This document shows positions 8,791-19,500 of a DNA stretch of 20,225 nucleotides, piece after piece (the stretch's first letter is position 1; the number at the start of each line of letters is the position of its first letter). The stretch comes from Chromera velia (lineage: Eukaryota > Sar > Chromeraceae), in assembly GCA_018398765.1 (NCBI GenBank), contig JAHBMJ010003042.1, positions 1 to 20,225 on the forward strand, in the 5' to 3' direction. The notes beneath the pieces were generated by a model. That model was not told the DNA's origin, made no database searches, and worked only from the letters and a program-made list of their open reading frames with translations. The position numbers were made by a program, and so were the translations under genes.

Positions 8791-10951
8791 CTGAGAGAGA
8801 GGGGACAGCAGCAGGAAGGACCAGACGAAAGCTTCCCGACTCGACCCCTCCGCCTCCCCCTAGCTCACCTGCCGTCATGACATCGTGGAACTTGGTGATG
8901 CGGTCTCTGGAGGAGGGGTCCGTGTACAACACAGAGGTGTGCCCAGACCCTCCGAACGCCACCAGACGTCTCGAAGTCTCCAAGGCCGCATCGAAGTCAC
9001 TCGCTCTGTAGAACCCCAGAACCGGGGAGAGTTTCTCAAACGAGAAGGGCTCACTCTCACCGACCTCCTCGGCCTCCCCCATCAGCACCTTCGCGTAAGG
9101 AGGGCAGTCTTTGATGCCTGCCATCTCGGCAATCTTCGTGGCGGGCTGTCCGACGACTGCGGCGTTCAGGTGATCCTCAATGATCACTAGCTCGGCCAGT
9201 TTCTTCTTGGCCTCTCCCTTCACGAACACCGCACCGCGGGCCTCAAATTCCTTCACTGCGGCCTCGTAGATGGAGTCCACCACCACGATACTCTGCTCGG
9301 ACGCGCAGATCATACCTGCACTCACTCATCATGCATGGTTTCGCAGTTTGTGTGTTTGCACAAAATCAAACGCAAAGTGACCCGCCAAACTAAGGAAACG
9401 ACGATGCGCAGAATCACACCAGCACTCGCTCAAAGCAAGAAGGCGAAAGAAAGGACAGCAGACAGACAGGAGTCAAAGAACAGGAAACACAGGGATACTG
9501 CGACAGCCCACAATTTGAATGGTCCTGACTCCTCGTGAAAGGAGAGACGCTCGTTGACGTTTTGTTGACACGCTTCTCTTCTGAAGGACTGGCTGACGGA
9601 CTGACCGTTGTCGAAGGTTTTGGAGATGAGGACAGAGGAAACGGCCATCTTCAGATCTGCAGTCTCGTCAATCAGCACAGGGGTGTTGCCTGCACCCACC
9701 CCCAGGGCGGGCTTGCCGGAGGAGTACGCAGCTCTGACCATGCCTGGCCCTCCAGTGGCGAGGATCAGATTGATCTTCGGGTGCCTCATGAGGGCAGCTG
9801 AGACCGCTGCGGTCGGGTTCTCAATGCACGAGACGATATTCGCAGGAGCGCCCGCTTTGACAGCTGCGGCCTCCACGATTTCGCATGCGCGCTTGGTGCA
9901 CTTCTTTGCACGGGGGTGGGGGCAGAAGATGATTCCGTTTCGGGTCTTCAGACACATCAGAGCCTTGAAGATCGCAGTCGAGGTCGGGTTCGTAGTGGGA
10001 GTCACGCCTGCACATGCACAGGTCGTGTTGTCCATTCGGTTTTTGTTCGTATACATCGAGTGCGGCATGAGTCGGAGTCTAAAGTGATGGCTTCAAGTGA
10101 GGGAATTAACCAAGACCAGTGAATGAGGAAAGTGAAAGGACCAGGCCAAAGAGCTTTGACAACAGGCAACGGAAGGAAGGGACGCTGAAGGAGAGTAGAG
10201 AGACAGCACCAGTACTCTAGCTCTCTCTCAACTTGCTCATTCACATCAATTCAGTCTCAGCCAACCGCGACCAAATGCCCCAAAATGCGAAAATGGCTCA
10301 TGCACCCACGCAGTGACCGACCCGCGATGAGGCCCACAGGCTCTGCAACCTTCATGTACCCGAACGAACGGTCATCCTCAACGACACCGCAAGTGTGCGT
10401 GTCCTTGTAGGTGTTGTAGATGTACTCTGCAGGGATACGTGATGGGGCAGGCGAAATCCAGGATTTTCGGCACTCAAAGAGCGGCAATCGAATGAGGCAG
10501 CGGGCCTGTCCCAACAATCATGTTGACACCGACTGTCCGACTGTTGGGAAGAAAAAAAAGACGGCGGGATGGGAATGAATACGGTCTGCAGACACGCACG
10601 ACATACGTGTCCTCGAAAAATGTCGTGATTGCAAAGCCGTGTGCCGTGGGCCGAACAGCTTGATTGAAAAGCGAAAACTTAAACAGTGAACGGAGGCTGC
10701 TCATTGAAAAGAGCCAAGGAACGAATTTCCTACGTACCTGCAGCGAACTGGTTCTTGATCACCTTGTCTTCCATCACACCCATTCCTGTTTCTTCAGCAG
10801 CCTGCTTTGCAAGGGGAATGCGAGCAGCCGCAGCAGCTGCCGCAGCCTGTCTGAAGATCTCATCGACTTGTTCCTGGGTGAAGATGGAGTACTCTTTCTG
10901 GGCCGAGAGAGTTTTCTCGACGAGCATATCAATCTCGCTGGTGTCAGCCAT
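6529..10951 (-). CDS. adhE: Bifunctional acetaldehyde-CoA/alcohol dehydrogenase (AdhE), complete, seven exons
   Basis: AdhE reduces acetyl-CoA to acetaldehyde (N-terminal aldehyde dehydrogenase) and then to ethanol (C-terminal iron-type alcohol dehydrogenase), using two NADH. The exons are 10951-10738, 10426-10322, 10007-9606, 9315-8869, 8477-7409, 7120-7049 and 6811-6529. All introns are GT-AG and all frames join, giving 863 residues; the E. coli enzyme has 891. The aldehyde half shows ATGGPG (190-195), GVGAGN (209-214), catalytic Cys244 in FDNGMICASEQS, Glu334 in EKLSP and His366 in GSGHTS. The alcohol half starts near residue 446 with GGGSPIDAAK (540-549) and TTSGTGSEVTPF. Its metal ligands are Asp649, His653, His719 and His733. 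The start fits: MADTSEIDMLVEK aligns with the bacterial N-terminus. There is no evident targeting presequence, so a cytosolic site is likely. The end (YRGDAP) lacks the charged bacterial C-terminal extension. The gene is divergent from the ankyrin gene. The introns exclude bacterial contamination. Confidence 0.97.
7009..7036. repeat. (AGAC)n microsatellite in adhE intron 6
   Basis: About seven AGAC units, the last ones imperfect, lie in the 237-bp intron between exons 6 and 7, a few bases downstream of the exon 6 donor on the transcribed strand. Confidence 0.85.
7123..7167. repeat. (TG)n tract abutting the adhE exon 6 acceptor
   Basis: Read in the sense of adhE (minus strand), an almost pure (TG)n run of about 45 bases leads straight into the CAG acceptor at 7123-7121. 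Exon 6 starts at 7120 and encodes the conserved YNATDMPTKQG stretch, so the acceptor is secure. The TG tract takes the place of a normal pyrimidine tract. Confidence 0.9.
8714..8800. repeat. Compound (CA)n-(CG)n-(GA)n microsatellite in adhE intron 4
   Basis: On the plus strand this is (CA)n, then (CG)n for about 16 bases, then (GA)n. In the sense of adhE the order is (TC)n, (GC)n, (TG)n, followed by TCTGCAG. The true acceptor lies further on, at 8478. Alternating purine-pyrimidine CG and CA runs can adopt Z-DNA. Confidence 0.9.
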
Positions 10952-10955
10952 TTTT

Positions 10956-11030
10956 CTGCAAAGAATCGGGCAGTAAGGTTGATGGCAGCAGTATTTGAGA
11001 GTCAGTGCAGCAGGTTTAGCTTCAACCGAC
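10956..11030 (-). other. Putative 75-bp intron in the adhE 5' untranslated region
   Basis: In the adhE sense, a TTCAG/GTCGGT donor starts at 11030 and a TTTGCAG acceptor ends at 10956, four A residues before the start codon. GTCGGT is also the donor of adhE intron 2. The intron would be much shorter than the six coding introns (237-391 bp). The acceptor so close to the ATG could alternatively take a longer upstream intron or a trans-spliced leader. Confidence 0.35.
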
Positions 11031-11298
11031 CTGAAAGTGTGGTGGTTTACTTTCGCAACAGGGTAAAGAGATTTTCACACGTCGTTCTGACGGACGGCTC
11101 TCAACAACAGTTTTGCTTAGAGAGAAAGAAGAAGGAGAACAATTCAAAACGTTCAAATCTGAGTTGTCAACAAGTTCGGTTTTCGCTTCGTTGAAGTTTG
11201 CGGTAAGATTGAAGTCTTTGAGGTGGTTTGAAGGGAAGGGCTTCCACCTCGAGGCATCCGAAAGATGAAGCAACGAAGAGTCGTCCACATGTACGGCA

Positions 11299-11306
11299 TG
11301 CATGCA
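11299..11306. promoter_or_regulatory. TGCATGCA octamer (ApiAP2-type motif)
   Basis: This perfect palindrome lies 348 bp upstream of the adhE start and 255 bp upstream of the ankyrin gene start. TGCATGCA-type motifs are bound by ApiAP2 factors in apicomplexans, and relatives of apicomplexans carry ApiAP2 proteins. Whether it works here depends on the organism assignment. Confidence 0.35.
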
Positions 11307-11560
11307 GGCCGGCGGGATGCCGGCGGGCGTACGTCTCAATTAAGCGCGCGCGCGTTTTTTTTTTTTCGTCGAAGTTGTTTTCGTCGCAATCGTTGGCAGT
11401 TCGTTGGCACAACTTGGCAGGGCCCCGGAAAGACTTCTGCTTATATGTGACAGATCGGTACGTGCGTGTGCCCCGTGAAAGCGGAAACGGAGACGCTGTA
11501 CGTGTGGATTCCTGTGGCATCTGAAATGTGTCTTTTTGGCCTGCCTCCTTTGCCTCCTGC

Positions 11561-14500
11561 ATGGCCGCGGCAAAGTGATTGTCAGAGAACTGCATACATC
11601 ACATTGTCCCAGAGACGGTCTGACGCACAAAATTTGTTAGGATGAGTGCACTTCTCATTATGTGATTTCTTTTCTACAGGGAAGGTGGAATTCCTGAAAA
11701 CATCAGTCTGGGTTTCCGGAGACGGCACGGAGGCTGCAGGTGATTCGCTTGGGCTCCTTCTCCCGTTCTACTCGACCGGCAGAGCGCAAGCGTCGAAAAA
11801 AGAATCTTTCCGTGGTTCTGTGGCGGGGCAATTGAACCATGAGGTGAGAAGCGCGTGCGGGCACTGCCTTTCGTGTGAACTATCGAGATATGCACGCAGG
11901 CCTAGTGTGTGTGTTTGTCTGTGTGAATGTGTGTGCAGAGACCAGATTGGGAATGAGACCGATCCTACGGGAGAGCAAAGGCGTCTGGAAACCCGTGAGA
12001 GGACAGAAAAGCTCTTCGCCGCCTGTCGACAGGGAGACGTGGAGATGGTGGGAGCTCTGGTGCGGCGCCCCCCCTCGATGGAATCCACTAGGGGGGTCTG
12101 GGGGCCTTCCCTCTCCACTGCCTCCGTTTCTGTCAACGTGCGCGATGCGGTCGGTTGCTGTTTCTCACCTGTTTACTGATTTATCTCTTCTTTCGCCGGT
12201 CCACTGTTGCTGGTCGCGTGTCTCATTTCTGGGTCTTTGAGCTCAGCTTCTCTGATGCATGGGCAAATTCAACTGTCATTGTGAATATCCATCCATCCCT
12301 CAATTGGGCTGCAGGCTCGGTGGACGCCCCTCATGGTTGCAGCTTCAGAGGGCCACGCCTCTGTCGTCCGCTTTCTTCTCTCTCTGTCCGTGGAGGGCGC
12401 TACATCGCCCAACGAGACCGACAGCCCCCCCCCCCCGTGGTTCAAAGCCATGAAGGCGAAGGGAGGGAAGGTGCAAGTTTCTCCTCAGAGGGCAGCTCCG
12501 CAGGCAGCAAACCAGTTGGGTGTCTCTGCGGGGAGCGGGTCGATTCTCAAGGACGCTTCGGGTCCCTTCGGGTGGACTGCTCTCCATCTGGCGGCATCGA
12601 GGAACCGAACGGAGTGCGTGAAGATACTCTGTGAGAACGGGTGCAATGTGGATGCTGCAGACATGGTCTGTCTGTCTGTCGTACTCTTGTGCAGTCTGTG
12701 CAGGCTTCGTCCTTCTTTAATTTGAGGCCTTTCAGCCAGCTCCGTCTGAAATGAACGAACAGAAGAGTCTAGGTCGATCCACACATCCGCCTCCGCATGT
12801 GTCAGAAAGAAGAGAACCACCGCCCCTCCCATTTCTGGATGCGTTCGCCTGCTTTGCTTCCTTTTTCGCTTTACAGGAAGGGCACACGGCACTGCATGCT
12901 GCCGTCTCCGCTGGACACGAGGCGTGTGTGAACGCGCTGCTCAAGGCCGGGGCCTCGCCTGCTGCAGCGAATAAGGTGAGAGAGACATGCATGCAGCCCC
13001 CCCCCCCTGACCTTTCTTCACTTTTTTTCGCCTCTCCTTCTTCTCTGTGCCTTTTTCGTCTGCATTGCTGCATTTCTTTGTGCTTGCGTGTGCGCTTGTC
13101 CACGTGTGTGAGAGAGAGACTGTGTGTGTGCGCGCGCGCGCGCGTGTGTGTGTGAGAGAGAGAAAGAGAGAGACTGTGTGTGAATGTGTGTATCTGAATC
13201 TTGCACTCTGCTCCGGCCATTGATTGGCTTTTCTGCTTTTATCTACCCGGCCCTCTTCTGTTTCTCCTTTCCTTTAATTTCTCGTTTTGTCGACCCCACT
13301 GGTTTCTCTTCCTTCCTCTTTCAGTTCGGAGAGACCCCCTCAGACATCGCCCGTCAATTTGAAAGGCCCAAAATGGAAGCGCTACTCCTCGAATGGAAGG
13401 GTGAGTGACTCAGCTACGTCGTCAGGCGTTCGGCATATGAGCGGACGGGGCTGAGTAGTCCTGGACTGTTGAATTGAAGATCTTGGGCGGCTTTTTTCTT
13501 TCCTTTTTGTTCCCGGCATATCCCCTCCAATTAGTGTGTTGCAAATCTGCTCCCGAACCTCGACAACGATGTGGATCTATCTGGTGTCTTGAATCGACTT
13601 TTATTTTTCAATGAGAGGGTGTTTTTGTTATGGAAATCGTTTGTCGTCCATTTCATCATGCAGAAGATTTGTCACGAAATCGTGGTGGCTTCTTGACAAA
13701 TGCAAGGCTTCTTGTCTGCGTATCGCCTGCCCTCCATTGTGCCCTTTCTTGCCACTGACTGTGATTGATGCAGAAAAGGCTGCCAAAGCACAGGCAGACG
13801 CTGACGCTGAAGCTGCTGCAGAGGCTGGAGAGGACGGAACAGCGAGGGAAAAGAAAGAGAGCAAAGTGGACTCAAGAGAGAGGGAGAAGGCACGACGTCT
13901 GCTCCACTCCGACTATGGGTGGGTGGGTGGGTCGACGCATGTTGTTTTTGGCCTCTCTTTTTTGCCTTCTCTGTCTGTATCTTTCTGTATCTCTGTTCCT
14001 GTCATCAGCTTTCAGGCAAGTGGAGGTCACGCGGCTCTGTCAGTCCGAAGGGGAAAAAGAGATTCGGAAAGGTGAGATATGCATCCGGTTTCTTGCCGTG
14101 TGTGTTGTTGATTTGGTTGTTGCAGGGAGGGCACTGAAGCCTGTTACCTGTATGTCTACCTGCCTCTGCTCCGCTGTTGGTTCTACAAGAAGAGGAGAGT
14201 GCGCGTGGGTCCCCCTGTCGCCCTCTCTTCTTGTGCTGTGGCTTCTTTCGAGGGCGAGGGACAGAGAGAAAACCCTGTTTCTGTGGGTATGCCAGGAGGA
14301 TACAATGAAACGGGTGGGGGTCGGAGACAGGGGGAGGGTGTGGAGAGAGAAAAAAGTGGAAGCATTCGGGGACGCAGGGGGGCATCAGGGGAGACAGAGA
14401 AGGACAAAGAGAGGAGTTCTGCTGTTGCTGCGACAGGCTCGACAACGCAAGACAGGGGGGGGTCTTTTTTGCAGAGTGGTGCCTCCTCTCGGTTCCCTTC

Positions 14501-16383
14501 CGAGGTGGCATTCGAGGTAGATGCATCTGCAGACGAAGCTGCTTGGCATCCCGTCACTGTAGACAGACATCCGTCTTCTCCGTTTTCTGTCCTCGCCTCT
14601 TTCTCCTCGCATCTCTCCACTTCAATCGGCACGGCAGGGGGGCCGGCAGTGGGAGGGGGACCGGTTCAACCTCAGACAAAGAAAGAGAAGGGGGCTGCTT
14701 CATTGGGGGGTAAGGGGAAGTCTTGGGGTGCAAAGTTGAAGGAGAAGGAGAAAGAGGGGGGAGCCCAGACAAGAGCGTCCCCCCCCCAGTCCCCAATCTC
14801 TGGACCCCTTTCCCGTCAGAGCAAATTCGAAAGAGAGTCCCAAAAGGCAAAACAGATCGTCACCGTGCCTCTGTACTTACTCAATCCATCCAACTTTGGG
14901 GACAGGAACGGGAAGGCAAGGGTGGGTTGTGGGGGGGTGGGTTTTTCTGGGGAGGGTTGGGGTATGTGGAAATGGAATGGGAAAGACTAGTTTTTCGGTT
15001 TGTTTCTTGGTCATGCTGCAAGTACAGAGCGAGGGAATGCAGAGAATGGAATGGCGTGCTGTGTCCCTTTTCTCCGAACAGAAACCAGGGGCAAAGGGAG
15101 AAGGGTCGATAGGGGGAAAGGGCCAGCCGCATTTTTGTGAATCTGGTAGATAGTGTTTGTGGTTTTTTTCTGATTTTATCAGTCGACTATGAAAAGCAAT
15201 CGATGTGATTGGATTGAATCCCTGTGCCCCCCCTCTATGCATCTCATGCACAGGCACGGCGATGTATCGGTCGGACCTGCGCTCTCTGGCGGCTGGAAGA
15301 TCTGATGGTCCGTTTTTTTTTGGTTGCTCAGCTGATTCATCCATCGACCTGTCTGTCTGAGCGCCGCCGGTGAGGAAGACGAAGACGAGCACGCAGCATT
15401 TGGGTAGATATGTGCAGCGATTTGCACAACGCGTTTCTCTGTCTCAAGCAGTCTGATGTCTGATCAGAAACGAATTCAAATCTGCCGTATGTGTCATTGC
15501 CTGTCAGCGAATAAGCTTTGCCAATTCGTGCGGCTCTGTTCAGGAACGACTGCAGACCCACAGAGAGTGATGAATATCTATGTAATGAAAGATCATGCAT
15601 CTATCTGTCTGTTTACTTTTTTTGTTCAGGGCAGAATGTGACCTCGCAATGTGCGCGAATTGAATCGAATAATCAGCTTTATGTCTCTGTCCGTGCTTCC
15701 CTCAGGAACGAGTACAGACCCACTGCGAGGTTGCTGCATGTCTGGAGGCCTGGAGGCACCTTCAAGCTCAAAAAGCTGTAAGGGCAACGAGGGGACCTGA
15801 TGGGAAGATGCGGACAGGGGCTCCGGCAGAGACGGAGGCAGCACGTGTGGGTCTCTTTCTCTTTCTCCAGCTTTTGTTTTTCGCTTTCGCTGTTCTTTCT
15901 TTCGACTTTCTTCGCCGGTTTAATTTCTTTTGCGGTACTGTTCCACCATTGTTGCTTTGTGTCCTCAACGAACTCTCAATTGTGCCTGAATTGCGAGGCT
16001 TCAATTGTTGACATGCGTCTCTGCGATGATGGTTGCCTGACTGTCGCCCTCCTTTTCTTTTCTCCGTTCTCTTTCTTGACTTGTGTTTTTTTTTTTTTTA
16101 CAGCATCTCCAATTCAGTCTGATCGCACACCCACGTGCATACCTCCTCCTGCTGGTTGACCGGGTGCCACTTCCAACTGTATCCGGAGCAGTGCCGGGGG
16201 AACCGGAGGGAGCAGCAGCACCTGCAGGTGGGGGGGAAGGAGGCACTTGAAGGGCTGTTCCTGTCTATTGAACGCAGCTCTTTATGGCTGTGTTTCATGG
16301 AAACCTCCCGCTTTCTTCTCCAGGTTTTCCCCTCTTCTTCTTTTTCCCCCAAGTCTGCACCTCTCTCTCTCTTCCTCTTTCTC

Positions 16384-16423
<40 letters not shown>

Positions 16424-16554
16424 GTGTGTGCGTGTGTGTGTGTGTGTCTGTGAGAGAGAGAGGAGAGAGAGAGAGAGTGTGTGTGTACGTGTGCGTGCGT
16501 GCGTGCGTGCGTGTGTGTGTGAGTGTGTGAGTGTGAATGTGTGTGTATGTGCGC

Positions 16555-16585
<31 letters not shown>

Positions 16586-19500
16586 TGCAGTGACACCCGG
16601 AGGGGGAATCTTTCCAGACGGAGGCGCTGCCCACAGCACCGGTGCTTCCTTCGAAGGCCCACATTGGCCCTCTGACCCCTCCACCAACGTTAGCAGGGGC
16701 GCGTCTGTACCCACAGGCGCAGGCGCAGGCAGGCATCCGGGAGCGTCCCCTTCCCTCTCTGCACTAGCAACAGGGGGAGGAGGGCCGTCAGCATCCCCGC
16801 CCCCAGTGGCAGGTTTGCACTTCCACAGATGGCCACACTCACAGGGGCCGCAGTTGCCGTCTCCGGGAAATTCCTACGCAGGGGCGTCGATAACTCCCCA
16901 GAGGTCGCAGCGTTTGCGTGCACAGCTGCAGGCGCGTGCAAGTCTTCTGGGACAGCGCGTTGGGGGTGGGGGTCTGCTAGAGGGGGGCGGGGGGGACGAG
17001 GGGGACTCAGCAGGGGCGAGTGCGTTGAGAGCCAACGCAGCAACGATCACAGCCGCGAGTAATTTGCGCACAGTGCTCCTTGAGAGGGCTTCCTCTGGTG
17101 GGAATGCGCGGCTTCTGCCGGGGGGGAGTCGACAGAATCGCATTACGGAGATTGGAGGGATGGGCGGGGAGTTGGAAAGTCAGAGAAGGGAATTAGAAGA
17201 AGCCGAGAAGGGAGATACTGGAGGAAGACGCGCACGTGCAAACACAGGGGGTTCCGATGAAATTGGGAGGACTTCCAGACCCCGAGGGTCTCATCTGGGT
17301 GGTGTGGGAGGGGGGGGGCTTTTTGGTCTTTCGAATCGTCTTCCCCCCTCATCCCAGGGCGCTGCCTCGTTTGCGTTTTCGGCTTCCGGGATTGTCTCTC
17401 GGGCTGCGGAAACGCACGACGCACGGGTGGAGGAGTTGAAGAAGGCACTCACAGTCGCACGGGACCCGGCCTTCGAGGCGTCTCCTACTGGGTCCCCTCT
17501 ATCACTTTCCGACGCCGCACAGGGCGGCGCAGCATCCACAGCCGCACAGGCAGAGGCAAGTGGAGACGGAGGGACAGAGCGTCAGCAGACAGCGCAGGGG
17601 GGAAGTCGGACGAAAGCACGGGGTCGGACGTGGGGTGAGATTTTGGGTAGGTCCGGTGAGGGAAGGGGAATCGGGCGTCTTCCTACTGCGTCTTCCGGTC
17701 ATGCGGAAAGGGAAGGAAAGAATTCTGTTGGGCCAGAAGGAGCGGGAGGGGGAGGGTCGGGCAATAAGGCAGAGTCTGGGGGTGAGAAGGTTGAGAGCGA
17801 AAAAGAGACGGTCAGCTGCGTTCGGTGTTTGTCAGACGGCCTTGTTCTTTTTTTCGACACCAATGTCTTCCCTGCTTGAGGATTCATATGATGCCCTTCT
17901 CGCAAAAGTGCGGGCTTGAACGACAAACAAAGTGCGGCTTTCTTGAGGGAAAACGGAAGCAAACGGAAATGAATACCAAAAGATTTGTGTGGATGTCTGG
18001 AAACACCGCTTCGCTTTCTTTTCGTCTGATCATGCAGTGCCCCTCCCCGGCCTGTCTTGTCCACCCATCTCTGCTCGCCTGTGTGTATCTATCAATCTCC
18101 TCCTGCTTGTTTCATCTGATCTCTGCAGGGGGACCGAGATCTCCTCCCCTCACCTCTTCTCTGGTTGATGGTAGAGGACATAGACAGACAGGGGACATCC
18201 CTGGAGGAAGTGTTGAACCTTCAGCCGTGGGGTCCTCACAGAAGCTCCCCCCTTGCACGGCTGGAGCTGGAACCTTCGAGAAACGCATTTGAGAGGGATG
18301 ACATCCTTCAGGCTGGGGGTATACTTGGGGGAAGCGGTGCTGTTGCACTTCCTTTTGAGACTTTTTGTCTCCCCTATGTACAGCACAGACAGCAGCAACA
18401 GCAACTCCGTCTGACGCCCTGGGCAGACGGGAGTCTTCTCAGTGGACCCCCTCAAGATCCCTTCAACCGTCTCCACTCGCCCTCATTCATGGAGAGTATC
18501 CGCATGAGAGACGCGAATGTACTCTCCATTGCCGCGAGGGCACCTGGAGCACCCGCTGCGTCCCTGGCTCTACTCCGACAACAGCAGCAGAAACAAATGT
18601 TGCCAGACCACCTGAGAGCAAATGCCGTTACGCTGACTCCTTTTTTGGCTCCGAGAGCTCCGGCACAAGCCAGAGCTTTTGCAGAATGGCCAACCGCCGG
18701 TATGAACTCTTCCGACGGTCAAGCAAGAGGCAGGACCCATGGACTCACTGCACTGCAGGAAAGTGGGGGGGCCAATTTTGCAGCAGCAAAGTCTGCGCAG
18801 CCAGGCGCCAACGGGGCGGGGGTGGCCGACGAATTCCGTCAATTGAATACCCAGACGTTCACTTATGGGGAGAGTAGAGAGGCAGCCCGTTCCTTGGCTG
18901 AGGCTCTTGCTGCTAGGGGACAGCACCAGCCGCCACCCGGTGGACACATGATGATGTCAAGCTCCGGAGGCGCACCACCGCCGTCTCCTGTTGAGAGTAT
19001 CCCCCACCATCTCTCTGCTGACTCCCAACTGAGACTCCAGCAGCGTCGAAACTTTCAGGACTTCATCAGAAGGCAGTGGGAGGGGGGGGGGCCATTGTTA
19101 TCTAGACAGGGCACAGCAGGCAGGGGGGGTTCTCCTGTCCCGATCAGCTCTGCTCTTGACACCCGTGCCGGCCTGATGCTCCATCGAAATCGGATGGAGG
19201 CAGTCAAGCTTCGGACGAGTGGAAGAGACGAACCGTCGGGGGGCCAGTTGGCACCTCCACGAAGACGGTTTCTTTCTGCAGACGCTTCTGCAGATAGCCA
19301 TCTCCAGATGAACGCGGTGACTGTCGACGGCACCAGCAGAATAGGTGTAGGAGCTGCATTTGCAGCCCAAGCAGGCCTAGATCCCCGCCGTTCCTCTGCT
19401 CAGACAGGCGAAGGAGAAGCCGCAAAAAAAGGTCTTGCAGTATCCGACAGACAGCAGGGGGGTGAGGGACCCTCGAAGCTTCCTAACGACTTCCTAGGCC

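Larger units (their letters stand above)
10952..11560. promoter_or_regulatory. Divergent promoter region between adhE and the ankyrin gene
   Basis: The two start codons point away from each other and are 609 bp apart, so this segment must hold the control regions and 5' untranslated regions of both genes. Visible items are the TGCATGCA octamer at 11299-11306, a direct repeat of GCCGGCGGG at about 11308-11327, a (GC)n run (11344-11354) followed by twelve T residues (11355-11366), and a TTATAT stretch near 11441. I could not define a TATA box or transcription start. Short plus-strand frames cross it but have no support. Confidence 0.55.

Noticed and set aside
6529-10951. adhE as bacterial contamination
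   Set aside because: Six GT-AG introns interrupt the conserved protein exactly in frame.
10664-11194. 176-codon plus-strand frame across the adhE start
   Set aside because: It covers adhE exon 1 in antisense and the promoter region, with no domain and no proper start context.
11646-11835. Open frame reading GKVEFLKTSVWVSGDG upstream of the ankyrin exons
   Set aside because: Its natural donor (GAG/GTGAGA at 11835) would join out of frame to the ankyrin-coding exon at 11939. The alternative path ATG 11561, 11680-11739, 11939 keeps frame at both junctions.
15082-15145. Possible extra exon (KPGAKGEGSIGGKG) between 14921 and 15254
   Set aside because: It ends in phase 1, whereas the 15254 exon is best read from phase 0. 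Skipping it joins 14921 to 15254 in frame. It could still be used if the 15254 exon were read in another frame.
16098-16736. 212-codon minus-strand frame full of Thr, His and Arg
   Set aside because: Most of it is translated dinucleotide repeat from an intron.
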